Assembly: GCF_036013745.1 (NCBI RefSeq)
Contig: NZ_CP107880.1
Location: 4,216,001-4,280,000 of the forward strand
Length of the DNA: 64,000 nucleotides
Source of the DNA: Streptomyces sp. NBC_00483
GTDB taxonomy: Bacteria > Actinomycetota > Actinomycetes > Streptomycetales > Streptomycetaceae
Direction of reading: 5' to 3'
Part shown: positions 7,692 through 16,392 of the stretch, one piece after another
Numbering within the stretch: the first letter of the stretch is position 1
How the letters are laid out: every line of letters begins with the position of its first letter
Program-made: the position numbers and the translations under genes
The notes under the pieces: generated by a model
The model's database searches: none
Seen by the model: only the letters and a program-made list of their open reading frames with translations
What the model was told of the DNA's origin: nothing

Positions 7692-9035
7692 TTAGTTGTG
7701 TAGGGCCGCGATGGATGTCGTCAGGGCTTCTGCCACGTTGCCGACCAGAACGTGTTCGCCGTCGCGGACCACCACGCGGCCGGACGACACCACGTCCGTC
7801 ACGTCGGAGGCGGTCGCTGCGAAGACTGCCGTTTCCGCGCCGAAGCGGGGTTCGGGGCCCGCCGTGCGGACGGAGTTCAGTGTCACCGTGACCAGGTCGG
7901 CCCGCGCGCCCGGTTCGATGGCGCCCGCGTCGTCCCAGCCGAGGGACGCGTGGCCGTCGGCGGAGGCCGCGCGGAGCAGCGCCGCCGCCGTCCAGTGGCC
8001 GCGGGTCCGGGACCGTAGGCGCTCGTTCAGCTCCATCGCGCGCGCCTCCTCGAAGAGGTCGATCACCGCGTGGCTGTCGGAGCCCAGCGACAAGGGTGAA
8101 CCCGCCTGCTGGAGCTGTACCGCCGGGCCGATGCCGTCCGCCAGGTCGCGTTCCGTCGTCGGGCACATGCACGTGCCCGTGGACGAGCCGCCGAGCAGGG
8201 CGATGTCCGTGTCCGTGAGGTGGGTGTTGTGGACGCCGACGGTCCGTGCGCCCAATACCCCGTGATCCGACAGGAGTTGGGTGGGTGTGCAGCCGTGGGC
8301 TGCCTGGCATGCGTCGTTCTCCGCTGTCTGTTCGGAGAGGTGGACATGGAGTGGGGCGCTGCGGGCCGACGCCCAGTTCGCGACCGTTGGCAGTTGGGCT
8401 GCCGGGACCGCCCGTACCGAGTGGATCGCCGCGCCGATCCGCACCCCCGGCCGCTCCTTCAGCAGTGACGCCCGTTCCGCCCACGCCTCCGCCGTGCCGT
8501 CACTGAAGCGCTGCTGGTGGTGGTCCGGGGCCTTGCCGAAGCCTGAGGAGACGTACGCCGTGTCGAGGAGGGTGATGCGGATGCCCGCCTCGTCCGCCGC
8601 CGCGATCAGCGCCTCGCCCATCGCGTTCGGGTCGGCGTACGGGGTGCCGCCGGGGGCGTGGTGGAGGTAGTGGAATTCACCGACCGCCGTGATCCCGGCC
8701 AGTGCCATCTCCGCGTAGACCGCCCGCGCGAGTGCGTGGTACGTGTCCGGCGTCAGGCGGTCCGCCACCGAGTACATGACCTCGCGCCACGTCCAGAACG
8801 TCCCGGACCCGACCTGGACCGTCGAGCGGAGCGCCCGGTGGAAGGCGTGGCTGTGGGCGTTCGCGAGGCCGGGGAGGGTCAGGCCGCGCAGGGCCGTCGC
8901 GCCGGGCGGGGGCGCGCCGACCCCCGTGCGGACCGCCGTGAAGCGGCCCTCGTCCGACACGTCCACCGCCACGCCCGGCTCGACGTGCGTGCCGAGCCAG
9001 GCGTGTTCCAACCAGTACGTCGTCGTCTGCGTCAC
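7692..9035 (-). CDS. hutF: formimidoylglutamate deiminase
   Basis: 447 residues from GTG 9035, which overlaps the stop codon of the M20 gene (GTGA), so the two are translationally coupled. Amidohydrolase signatures: NAHSHAFHRAL (metal pair), HVHLSEQTAEN, and SDSHAVIDLFEE near the C-terminus. Hydrolyses N-formimino-L-glutamate to N-formyl-L-glutamate and ammonia, the five-step variant of the hut pathway. Its product must then be deformylated, and no classical HutG is visible in this window. Confidence 0.92.
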   Translation of the reverse strand: MTQTTTYWLEHAWLGTHVEPGVAVDVSDEGRFTAVRTGVGAPPPGATALRGLTLPGLANAHSHAFHRALRSTVQVGSGTFWTWREVMYSVADRLTPDTYHALARAVYAEMALAGITAVGEFHYLHHAPGGTPYADPNAMGEALIAAADEAGIRITLLDTAYVSSGFGKAPDHHQQRFSDGTAEAWAERASLLKERPGVRIGAAIHSVRAVPAAQLPTVANWASARSAPLHVHLSEQTAENDACQAAHGCTPTQLLSDHGVLGARTVGVHNTHLTDTDIALLGGSSTGTCMCPTTERDLADGIGPAVQLQQAGSPLSLGSDSHAVIDLFEEARAMELNERLRSRTRGHWTAAALLRAASADGHASLGWDDAGAIEPGARADLVTVTLNSVRTAGPEPRFGAETAVFAATASDVTDVVSSGRVVVRDGEHVLVGNVAEALTTSIAALHN

Positions 9036-10270
9036 GTGCAGGCCAGTCCTTCCAGTACGTCGGCCAGTGCGCGTACCCCTTCCAGGCAGTCGTCCTCGGC
9101 CGCGGACTCGGCCGGGGAGTGCGAGACGCCCGTCGGGTTGCGCACGAACAGCATGGCGGTGGGGATCGACTGGGCGAGGATTCCCGCGTCGTGTCCCGCC
9201 CCCGTTCCGAGGACGGGGATTTTCAGATCCGCTGCCGAGTCCTTCGTGCCCAGGATGCGGGCCAGCTCGTCGCGGAGCGCGTCGTCGAACTCGACGACCG
9301 GCGTGAACGACTCGCGGGTCAGCGATACGTCGATGCCGTGCGCCTCCGCGTACTCGCGGGCCGCCTTCTCGACCCCGGTGACCGTCGCGTCCAGGGACTC
9401 CTGGTCGGCGGCGCGGGAGTCGAGCCAGCCGCGTACGAGGGAGGGGATGGCGTTGACGCCGTTCGGCTCGACCGAGATCTTGCCGAAGGTCGCTACTGAG
9501 CCTGCCAGTTGGGCCTCGCGGCGGGCCGCCAGGACCGTCTCCGCGTAGGACAGCATCGGGTCCCGGCGGTCGACCAGGCGGGTCGTGCCCGCGTGGTTGG
9601 CCTCGCCGCGGAAGTCGAAGCGCCAGCGGCCGTGCGGCCAGATGGAGCTTGCGATGCCGATGGCGTCGCCGGACAGGTCCAGGGCGCGGCCCTGTTCCAC
9701 GTGGAGTTCGATGAACGCGCCGATACGGTCCAGGCGTTCGCGGTCCGCGCCGATCGCGTCCGGGTCGTGGCCCGCCCGCTCCATGGCCTGCGGGAGGGTG
9801 ATTCCGTCGGCGTCCGTGAGCTTGTGGGCCTGGTCGCGGGTGAGGACGCCTGCGGTGAGGCGGGAGCCGACGCAGGCGAGGCCGAAGCGGGCGCCTTCCT
9901 CGTCGCCGAAGTTGGTGATGGCGAGGGGTCTGGTGAACTCCGCTCCCCTGCGGCGGAGTTCGTCCAGGGCGGCGAAGGAGGAGACGACGCCGAGGGGGCC
10001 GTCGAAGGCGCCGCCGTCCGGGACGGAGTCCAGGTGTGAGCCTGTGACGACGGCGTCGCCGGCCTCCGGGTCGCCGAGCCAGGCCCACTGGTTGCCGTTG
10101 CGGTCCAGTTCGTAGGTCAGGCCGCGGGATTCGGCCTGGGCCTTGAACCATGCGCGGCAGTCGGTGTCGGCGGCCGTCCAGGCGAATCGGCGGTAGCCGC
10201 CGGAGTCGGCGTTGCGACCGATCGGCTGCAAGTCGCGCCACATCTCCAGGAAGGAAGGAGAATTCCCCAC
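9032..10270 (-). CDS. M20-family amidohydrolase (allantoate amidohydrolase-like)
   Basis: 412 residues if GTG 10270 is used; an internal ATG at 10243 would give 403. Metal-site motifs: GSHLDSVPDGGAFDGPLG, NFGDEEGARF, FRGEANHAGTTR and GTGAGHDAG near the C-terminus. The family removes carbamoyl or ureido groups from N-substituted amino acids. Its place between hutU and hutF suggests it performs the missing N-formylglutamate hydrolysis here; that is inference. The family-conserved N-terminal words FLEMWRDLQPIGR lie upstream of or at the ATG, so the true start is probably further up. The only candidate, GTG 10270 with GAAGGGG before it, lies inside a dispersed repeat. Confidence 0.85.
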   Translation of the reverse strand: MGNSPSFLEMWRDLQPIGRNADSGGYRRFAWTAADTDCRAWFKAQAESRGLTYELDRNGNQWAWLGDPEAGDAVVTGSHLDSVPDGGAFDGPLGVVSSFAALDELRRRGAEFTRPLAITNFGDEEGARFGLACVGSRLTAGVLTRDQAHKLTDADGITLPQAMERAGHDPDAIGADRERLDRIGAFIELHVEQGRALDLSGDAIGIASSIWPHGRWRFDFRGEANHAGTTRLVDRRDPMLSYAETVLAARREAQLAGSVATFGKISVEPNGVNAIPSLVRGWLDSRAADQESLDATVTGVEKAAREYAEAHGIDVSLTRESFTPVVEFDDALRDELARILGTKDSAADLKIPVLGTGAGHDAGILAQSIPTAMLFVRNPTGVSHSPAESAAEDDCLEGVRALADVLEGLACT

Positions 10271-10385
10271 CCCGCCCCTTCCCGAAAGTCCTGCCGGACG
10301 GGCCTGCCTCTCGTTCCAGGGCGGGGCTGAAATACCAGCCCGTCCGGCGTTTGAGGACGAACTGGGGGCGGAGCCCCCAGGTGCG
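10262..10385. repeat. GC-rich intergenic palindromic repeat, copy 2
   Basis: Carries the same CCCCACCCCGCCCCTTCCCG / AAAGTCCTGCCGGACGGG module as copy 1, followed by a diverged palindrome (GGCGGGGCTGAAATACCAGC ... GTCCGGCGTTTGAGG) and GGGGGCGGAGCCCCCA. Fills the space between hutU and the M20 gene and overlaps the putative start of the latter. Confidence 0.8.
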
Positions 10386-10389
10386 GAAG

Positions 10390-12054
10390 TCACTCGCCCT
10401 CGCCCTCCCGCATCGGTACCCGAACGCCGCGCTCCGCCGCGACCTCCGCCGCGTGCTCGTAACCCGCGTCGACGTGGCGGATGACGCCCATCGCCGGGTC
10501 GTTCGTGAGGACGCGTTCGATCTTCTGGGCAGCGAGGTCCGTGCCGTCCGCGACGCAGACCTGGCCCGCGTGGATGGAGCGGCCCATGCCGACGCCGCCG
10601 CCGTGGTGGAGGGAGACCCAGGTGGCGCCGGAGGAGGTGTTGACCAGGGCGTTCAGGAGCGGCCAGTCGGCGATCGCGTCGGAGCCGTCCTTCATGGCCT
10701 CCGTCTCGCGGTAGGGAGAGGCGACCGAGCCCGAGTCGAGGTGGTCGCGGCCGATGGCGACCGGGGCCGAGAGTTCGCCGGACGCGACCATCTCGTTGAA
10801 CTTGAGGCCCGCCAGGTGGCGTTCGCCGTAGCCGAGCCAGCAGATGCGCGCCGGGAGGCCCTCGAAGGCGATGCGCTCGGCGGCCATGTCGAGCCAGCGG
10901 TGCAGGTGCTTGTTCTCGGGGAACAGCTCCTTGATGGCCTTGTCGGTGGCCTCGATGTCCTTCGGGTCGCCGGACAGCGCGGCCCAGCGGAACGGGCCGA
11001 GGCCCTCCTCGAAGAGCGGACGGATGTGCGCCGGGACGAAGCCGGGGAAGGCGAAGGCGCGGTCGTAGCCGGCCTTGCGGGCCTCGTCGCGGATCGAGTT
11101 GCCGTAGTCGAAGACCTCGGCACCCGCGTCCAGGAAGCCGACCATGGCCTCGACGTGCAGGCGCATCGACTGGCGGGCCTTGTCGGTGAAGCCGGCCGGG
11201 TCCGCCTCGCGCTCCTTGTCCCAGTCCTCGACGGAGATGCCGACGGGCAGGTAGGCGAGCGGGTCGTGGGCCGAGGTCTGGTCCGTCACGATGTCGATCG
11301 GGGCGCCGCGGCGCAGCAGCTCCGGGAAGACCTCGGCGGCGTTGCCGACGACGCCGATGGACACGCCGCGGCGCTCGTCGCGGGCCTGCACGGCCAGTTC
11401 GAGGGCGTGGTCGAGGTTGTCGGCCTTCACGTCGAGGTAGCGGGTGCCGATGCGGCGGTCGATGCGGGTCTCGTCGACGTCGACGCAGATCGCGACGCCC
11501 TCGTTCATCGTGATGGCGAGGGGCTGGGCGCCGCCCATGCCGCCGACACCGGCGGTGAGCGTGATGGTCCCGGCGAGCGTGCCGTCGAACTTCTTGCGGG
11601 CGACCGCGCCGAAGGTCTCGTAGGTGCCCTGGACGATGCCCTGCGAGCCGATGTAGATCCATGAGCCGGCCGTCATCTGGCCGTACATCATGAGGCCTTC
11701 GGCCTCCAGCTTGCGGAACTCCTCCCAATTGGCCCAGTCGCCCACGAGGTTGGAGTTCGCGAGCAGCACCCGCGGCGCCCACTCGCTGGTGCGCAGCACG
11801 CCGACCGGCTTGCCGGACTGGACGAGGAGGGTCTCGTCCGACTTCAGCGTCTTCAGCGTGCGCACGATCGCGTCGTACGCCTCCCAGGACCGGGCCGCCT
11901 TTCCGGTGCCGCCGTAGACGACGAGCTTGTCGGGGTGCTCGGCAACCTCGCCGTCGAGGTTGTTCATGAGCATCCGCAGCGCGCCCTCCTGCTGCCACCC
12001 CAGGGTGTTGAGCTCGGTGCCGCGCGGGGCTCGTACGGGGCGGGGTCCTGACAT
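10390..12054 (-). CDS. hutU: urocanate hydratase
   Basis: 554 residues from ATG 12054 behind AGGAGGCCGCC. The tightly bound NAD+ site is visible as [18 protein letters not shown]. Other family blocks include [45 protein letters not shown] and [11 protein letters not shown]. Converts urocanate to 4-imidazolone-5-propionate. It is the first gene of the minus-strand hut run and is divergent from an APC permease, sharing a 144-base promoter region that contains a palindrome. Confidence 0.97.
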   Translation of the reverse strand: MSGPRPVRAPRGTELNTLGWQQEGALRMLMNNLDGEVAEHPDKLVVYGGTGKAARSWEAYDAIVRTLKTLKSDETLLVQSGKPVGVLRTSEWAPRVLLANSNLVGDWANWEEFRKLEAEGLMMYGQMTAGSWIYIGSQGIVQGTYETFGAVARKKFDGTLAGTITLTAGVGGMGGAQPLAITMNEGVAICVDVDETRIDRRIGTRYLDVKADNLDHALELAVQARDERRGVSIGVVGNAAEVFPELLRRGAPIDIVTDQTSAHDPLAYLPVGISVEDWDKEREADPAGFTDKARQSMRLHVEAMVGFLDAGAEVFDYGNSIRDEARKAGYDRAFAFPGFVPAHIRPLFEEGLGPFRWAALSGDPKDIEATDKAIKELFPENKHLHRWLDMAAERIAFEGLPARICWLGYGERHLAGLKFNEMVASGELSAPVAIGRDHLDSGSVASPYRETEAMKDGSDAIADWPLLNALVNTSSGATWVSLHHGGGVGMGRSIHAGQVCVADGTDLAAQKIERVLTNDPAMGVIRHVDAGYEHAAEVAAERGVRVPMREGEGE

Positions 12055-12096
12055 CGGCGGCCTCCTGGAGTGCGTGTCAATCAGCTGTTCAGCCTT

Positions 12097-12123
12097 CTAT
12101 TCACATCCTGGCGACATGAATAG
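12097..12123. promoter_or_regulatory. palindrome in the hutU / permease promoter region
   Basis: CTATTCA (12097-12103) and TGAATAG (12117-12123) are separated by 13 bases. The site lies between the divergent hutU and permease starts and is a natural operator candidate. The half-site TGAATAR also appears in front of the lyase at 21378 and the RpiR regulator at 23008. Confidence 0.55.
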
Positions 12124-12198
12124 GTCTAGTCAAGAGGTGCTCGGGGGAATCCCTACCTCCTACGCGGACAACCACCTACGCACCTCGCGGGAGGTCCA

Positions 12199-13536
12199 GT
12201 GACATCTGCGACAGCCGACACCCCACTGCACCGGGCGATCGGGCCAAAACTGCTGATCCTGTTCGTGGTCGGGGACATCCTCGGCACCGGGATCTACGCG
12301 ACCACCGGCAAGGTGGCGGGGAAGGTCGGCGGCGCGCTGTGGCTGCCGTTCGTCATCGGGTTCGTCGTGGCGCTGCTCACCGCCGCCTCGTACGCCGAAC
12401 TCGTCGGCAAGTACCCGAAGGCGGCGGGCGCGGCGCTCTACGCGCAGAAGGCGTTCAAGGTCCCGTTCCTGACCTTCATCATCGCGTTCATGGTGATGTG
12501 CTCGGGGCTCTCGTCCGCGAGCGCCGCCGCCCGCGCGTTCAGCGGTGACTACCTCGGCGAGCTGACGAGCAACGCGCTGCCGCCCACCCTGGTCGCCATC
12601 CTGTTCGTGCTCGCGCTCGCCGCGCTGAACCTGCGGGGCGTAGCTGAGTCGGTGAAGGCGAACGTCGTGCTGACCCTGGTCGAGGTGACCGGGCTCGCCA
12701 TCATCCTCGCCATCGGCGCGTCCGCCGTCCTGACCGGTGAGGGGGAGCCCTCCCGGCTGGCCGACATCGATACGGGCGGCACCGGATTCGCCCTGATGAC
12801 AGGGGTGTTGGGGGCGACCGCGCTGGGCTTCTTCGCGTTCGTCGGGTTCGAGGACTCGGTGAACATGGCCGAGGAGACCAAGGACCCGGCCCGCACCTTC
12901 CCGCGCGCCCTCTTCATCGGCGTCACCGTGACCGGCACCATCTATGTGCTCGTCGCGCTCGTGTCCTCGCTGCTCGTCGACCACAAGGTGCTGGAAGCGT
13001 CGAGCGGGCCGCTGCTCGAAGTGGTGAAGGCCGGCGGCGTCGACTTCCCGCACAAGCTCTTCGCGCTGATCGCCCTGTTCGCCGTCACCAACTCGGCGCT
13101 CATCAACATCATGATGGCCTCGCGGCTCTGCTACGGGATGGCCAACGAGCGCATCCTGCCGAGCGCGATGGGCCGCGTGCTGCCCAAACGACGCACGCCC
13201 GTCGTGGGCATCGTCTTCGTGTCGCTGCTCGCGGTCGGGCTCGTGTCGACCGGGGAGATCGAGGGGCTCGGCGACACCACGTCGTTCCTGCTGCTCTGCG
13301 TGTTCGCCGTGGTCAACGTCGCCGTGCTCGTGCTGCGCAAGGACCCGGTCGACCACCGGCACTTCCGTACGCCGACGGTCCTTCCGGTGCTCGGCGCGGT
13401 CACCTCGCTGATCCTCGCCAGTCCGCTCGCCGACCGGCCCGCCGAGGTCTACATCCGGGCGGGCGTGCTCATCGCCATCGGGATCGCACTGTGGGCCGTC
13501 AACAGGGTGGTGATGAAGACGCACGGGGAGGAGTAG
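12199..13536 (+). CDS. APC-superfamily amino acid permease
   Basis: 445 residues from GTG 12199 behind GGGAGGTCCA. About 12 membrane helices. The first carries the APC motif VGDILGTGIYATTGKVAG. Later landmarks are FFAFVGFEDSVNMAEETKDP (helix 6 and loop) and SRLCYGMANERILP. Divergence from hutU suggests histidine or urocanate as the substrate, but the sequence alone does not fix it. A hairpin terminator follows at 13564. Confidence 0.88.
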   Translation: MTSATADTPLHRAIGPKLLILFVVGDILGTGIYATTGKVAGKVGGALWLPFVIGFVVALLTAASYAELVGKYPKAAGAALYAQKAFKVPFLTFIIAFMVMCSGLSSASAAARAFSGDYLGELTSNALPPTLVAILFVLALAALNLRGVAESVKANVVLTLVEVTGLAIILAIGASAVLTGEGEPSRLADIDTGGTGFALMTGVLGATALGFFAFVGFEDSVNMAEETKDPARTFPRALFIGVTVTGTIYVLVALVSSLLVDHKVLEASSGPLLEVVKAGGVDFPHKLFALIALFAVTNSALINIMMASRLCYGMANERILPSAMGRVLPKRRTPVVGIVFVSLLAVGLVSTGEIEGLGDTTSFLLLCVFAVVNVAVLVLRKDPVDHRHFRTPTVLPVLGAVTSLILASPLADRPAEVYIRAGVLIAIGIALWAVNRVVMKTHGEE

Positions 13537-13563
13537 GGGCTCAGAAGCGCACCCGAGGCGCCT

Positions 13564-13598
13564 GAATCCGCCAACCCCCAGGGTCAGTTGGCGGATTC
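13564..13598. terminator. hairpin terminator after the permease
   Basis: GAATCCGCCAAC and GTTGGCGGATTC form a perfect 12-bp stem around an 11-base loop. There is no long U-run, as is common in Streptomyces. Confidence 0.75.
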
Positions 13599-13726
13599 TA
13601 GCCGCCCCACGCATGTTCCACCGGGAAATGCCAGAAGCCTCACCTGGTCTCCGTACCGTGCGTAGCTTCGTCGTCACACGTGTACGAGTGGTGCACAAAG
13701 TGGCGATCCGGTGGGGAGGTTCAGGG

Positions 13727-14140
13727 GTGCCCGGAATCGACGAATGCCTCCTGGAGGTCATGCGGCTTCCAGGAGCACGTGGCGCCTCCGTCGTCGACTG
13801 GACCAGCGGACTCGCCCTCGGCACGGTCGGCGACACACGCAACGGGGACCACGAGGCGGACGCCGCCGAGTCCGCCGAACTGGCCCGGATCGCCGCCGAG
13901 CACCGCGCCTTCGCCCCCGCCGACGGCAGCGACTGGACGCAGGGCTCCGCAAGTGACAAGGCGCCCCCCGTCGAGGACGTCATCGTCACCAACCGAGACA
14001 GCTATCACGTGCTGCGCTTCGTGCGCACCACCTTCGACAGCAGCGTCTTCATCCACCTGTGGCTGAACCGGGACGAGGGCAACCTCGCGCTCGCCCGGCT
14101 CCGGCTCACCGACATAGCCGACCGGATGGTCCTGGGATGA
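13727..14140 (+). CDS. roadblock/LC7-like protein
   Basis: 137 residues from GTG 13727; GGGGAGG lies eight bases before it. The core SVVDWTSGLALGTVGD matches the [14 protein letters not shown] of the gene at 15490, so the two are paralogues. The later YHVLRFVRTTFDSSVFIHLWLNRDEGNLALARLRL matches the YHLIRLIK...[19 protein letters not shown] of that gene. The fold is the small alpha/beta regulator of GTPases. Here the family has an extra loop with PADGSDWTQGSASD. Its stop overlaps the next start (ATGA). Confidence 0.78.
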   Translation: MPGIDECLLEVMRLPGARGASVVDWTSGLALGTVGDTRNGDHEADAAESAELARIAAEHRAFAPADGSDWTQGSASDKAPPVEDVIVTNRDSYHVLRFVRTTFDSSVFIHLWLNRDEGNLALARLRLTDIADRMVLG

Positions 14141-14895
14141 GCGTCGACGTCCGTACGGGCGTCTCGCCGATGCTCAGCCGGCTCGCCGACGAGCAGGCCA
14201 CCGGCGCCCTGATCCGCGAGCACGGCACGCTCTACCTGGAGGACGGCCGGGTCGTGCACGCCGAATCGCCCTCGACCCCCGGCATGGACGTGCTGCTCAC
14301 CAGGGGCGGCGCGGTGCAGGCCGAGGGCTGGTCGGAGGCCGTGGACCGGGCGGGCGCGCGGCAGCGGGTCGGCCGCTACCTCGTCGAGCAGGGCCGGCTC
14401 TCCGACGGGGCGCTCGAACTGTGCCATCTGGGCGCCCTGTTCGACGCCGCGTACTTCACACTCGCCCCGAGCAGCGGGCCGACCAGGTTCCGGTACGGCG
14501 TCTCGCACTGGTTCGGGACCGTGCGCCCGGTGCTGGTGGCGGCGGTCCAGCGCGAGACGCTGCGCCGCCGCGACCTGCTCCAGCGGATCTGGCCCGAGCC
14601 GGACACGGACACGGCGCCGCTCAACCGGATCATCCGGCACGGCGAGGTGTGCGTACCGCCGCGCAGACGCAACGTCCTCGACCTCGTCGACGGCGCGCGC
14701 ACGGCCTCCCAGATCGCGCTCACCCTGGGCAGGCCCGCCTTCCACACCCTTGTCGACCTGCGGCGCCTCGCCGCGTGCGGACTGGTGACCCCGGTCTTCG
14801 CGCCGGCTCCGCCCACGTTGCCCGAGCAGGCCGTCGTCGAGGACCCCGACGTTGCCCTGTTGCGGCGGCTGCGCGCCGGTCTGGAGGCCCTGTGA
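14137..14895 (+). CDS. PATAN/DUF4388-like regulatory protein
   Basis: 252 residues from ATG 14137, which overlaps the previous stop. Residues 10-60 read SPMLSRLADEQATGALIREHGTLYLEDGRVVHAESP, the typical PATAN pattern of a short alpha/beta domain with 'G-x-L-x-x-x-G-x-L-Y-L-x-x-G'. A second half (NVLDLVDGARTASQIALTLGRPAFHTLVDLRRLAACGLV) looks like a winged-helix module. PATAN proteins partner with response regulators or roadblock proteins. It sits between two roadblock genes, so a multi-protein regulatory complex is plausible. Function not established. Confidence 0.7.
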   Translation: MSVDVRTGVSPMLSRLADEQATGALIREHGTLYLEDGRVVHAESPSTPGMDVLLTRGGAVQAEGWSEAVDRAGARQRVGRYLVEQGRLSDGALELCHLGALFDAAYFTLAPSSGPTRFRYGVSHWFGTVRPVLVAAVQRETLRRRDLLQRIWPEPDTDTAPLNRIIRHGEVCVPPRRRNVLDLVDGARTASQIALTLGRPAFHTLVDLRRLAACGLVTPVFAPAPPTLPEQAVVEDPDVALLRRLRAGLEAL

Positions 14896-14939
14896 AACGC
14901 CTGCTGCGTTCCTCCCGAACCCCAGAAAGGAGACTTCCG

Positions 14940-15446
14940 ATGGCCGACCAGGGCGAGCTCCTCGCCGAACTGCAGCGGTTGAGAGTCCGCGTACCCCAGG
15001 TCACGGGGGCCCTCGTCGCCAGCGTCGACGGCCTGGTGCTCGCCCATGACGCCCCGGGCGTCGAACCGGAGGGCGTCGCCGCGCTCACCGCCACCGCGCT
15101 CGGTGTCACCCAGCGTCTCTCCGACGCCACCGAGCAGGGCGCCTTCCGCGAACTCCTGGTGCGCGGCGCCGCCGGCTACGTCGCCACGTACGCGGCCGGG
15201 GACACCGCCGTCCTCACGCTCCTCGCGGAGGACCGGGTCAACGTCGGCCGGCTGCATCTCGAGGGACGTCGCTCCAGCACCCGCATCGGTGAACTCACCG
15301 CTCCCCCGGAGGAGGAAGCGCCGCCCGAGCCGACCCCCCGCGTCCGCGGCAGGGCCCGTGCCCGCACGGCATCCACCACCACGACGACCGAGACCGGACT
15401 CCCTGTCCGGCCGCCCACCAACGTGCCGACCCAGCCCATGCGTTGA
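14940..15446 (+). CDS. roadblock/LC7 domain protein
   Basis: 168 residues from ATG 14940 with AGAAAGGAG before it. An in-frame GTG at 14892 overlaps the previous stop but has no good ribosome site. Residues 8-110 contain [39 protein letters not shown], the standard roadblock pattern, and [19 protein letters not shown]. The tail is Pro/Arg/Thr-rich and probably disordered. In Streptomyces conservons such proteins regulate small GTPases, but no GTPase is seen nearby. Confidence 0.8.
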   Translation: MADQGELLAELQRLRVRVPQVTGALVASVDGLVLAHDAPGVEPEGVAALTATALGVTQRLSDATEQGAFRELLVRGAAGYVATYAAGDTAVLTLLAEDRVNVGRLHLEGRRSSTRIGELTAPPEEEAPPEPTPRVRGRARARTASTTTTTETGLPVRPPTNVPTQPMR

Positions 15447-15489
15447 CCACCGGCACGCCCTCAAAGAACGCACGAAAGGACCCAGCATC

Positions 15490-15864
15490 ATGGCCAACAC
15501 CGAGACCGCCCTCAAGGACGCCCTCGCCTCCATCGAAGGCGCCACCGCCGCGGCCCTCGTCGACTACACCAGCGGCATGGCCCTCGGCACCATCGGCGGC
15601 TCCAAGAGCTTCGACCTGGAGGTCGCGGCCGCCGGCAACACCGACGTGGTCCGCTCCAAGCTGCGCACCATGGAGCAGTTGGGACTCAAGGAGGGCATCG
15701 AGGACATCCTCATCACCCTCGGCAGCCAGTACCACCTGATCCGCCTGATCAAGGGGCGTGGTGGCAACGGTCTGTTCCTGTACCTGGTGCTCGACAAGTC
15801 CCGCGCGAACCTCGCGATGGCCCGCCATCAGCTGAAGAAGATCGAGGGCGAGCTGGAGGTCTGA
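15490..15864 (+). CDS. small roadblock/LC7-like protein
   Basis: 124 residues from ATG 15490 behind GAAAGGAC. Core words are [18 protein letters not shown] and [40 protein letters not shown]. It is a shorter paralogue of the first gene of this cluster. The four genes run in the same direction with two overlaps and gaps of about 45 bases, ending at a strong terminator. This indicates one transcription unit. Confidence 0.8.
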   Translation: MANTETALKDALASIEGATAAALVDYTSGMALGTIGGSKSFDLEVAAAGNTDVVRSKLRTMEQLGLKEGIEDILITLGSQYHLIRLIKGRGGNGLFLYLVLDKSRANLAMARHQLKKIEGELEV

Positions 15865-15871
15865 GCGCAGC

Positions 15872-15918
15872 ACGTGAGGGGCGCCGCGCCGGATCCACCG
15901 GCGCGGCGCCCCTCACGT
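15872..15918. terminator. strong hairpin terminator between convergent units
   Basis: A 19-bp perfect stem (ACGTGAGGGGCGCCGCGCC / its complement) with the loop GGATCCACC. It separates the roadblock cluster from the convergent transporter operon. Confidence 0.88.
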
Positions 15919-15949
15919 CACCTCAAGTCCGCGCAGGCCGCCCCGGGCC

Positions 15950-16381
15950 CTACCCCTCCCAGTCGGACTCCTCGCGATCCCGGCGCTCGCGGCGCCGGAC
16001 GGGCCCCCACCGCACCGCGTGCAGCGCGTTCACGCCGACGATCCCGCCCCAGGCCACGAAGAGCCCGGCCAGTCCGGCGTTGACCACGGCGATCGCGGAC
16101 AGCGGGATGGCGAGGACGAGCGAGACCACGGCGAAGCCGAAGCGCTCGCCCCAGTTCTCCGCGCCGGTGTCGCGGGCCCCGCGGGCCACGCTGACCCGGT
16201 GCTCGGCCAGCTGTCGTCGCACCCTGCGGTCGACGACGGAGTCGAGCCGCTGCTCGACTTTTTCGAGGAAGGAGTCGACGAGCGCCGGCTCGTAGTCGTC
16301 GCCCAGCTCCCTGCGTGCGTGCAGGGTGGCGTCGAGTTCCTTCTTGAGTTCGGCGTCGCTTGCGCGTTCGCGGGCTTCCAT
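15950..16381 (-). CDS. small membrane protein, last gene of the transporter operon
   Basis: 143 residues. The N-terminal 70 residues are charged and helical (LKKELDATLHARRELGDDYEPALVDSFLEKVEQRLDSVVD), a common actinobacterial 'integral membrane protein' start. Two hydrophobic helices follow (FAVVSLVLAIPLSAIAVVNAGLAGLFVAWGGIVGVNAL). The C-terminus is basic and acidic (RRRERRDREESDWEG). It begins 11 bases after the NCS1 permease stop. No known function. Confidence 0.75.
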   Translation of the reverse strand: MEARERASDAELKKELDATLHARRELGDDYEPALVDSFLEKVEQRLDSVVDRRVRRQLAEHRVSVARGARDTGAENWGERFGFAVVSLVLAIPLSAIAVVNAGLAGLFVAWGGIVGVNALHAVRWGPVRRRERRDREESDWEG

Positions 16382-16392
16382 ACCGCTCGACG

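Noticed and set aside
7586..10385. Possible CRISPR array because of repeated GC-rich words
   Set aside because: The repeats are palindromic, unevenly spaced by kilobases and have no spacers or cas genes.
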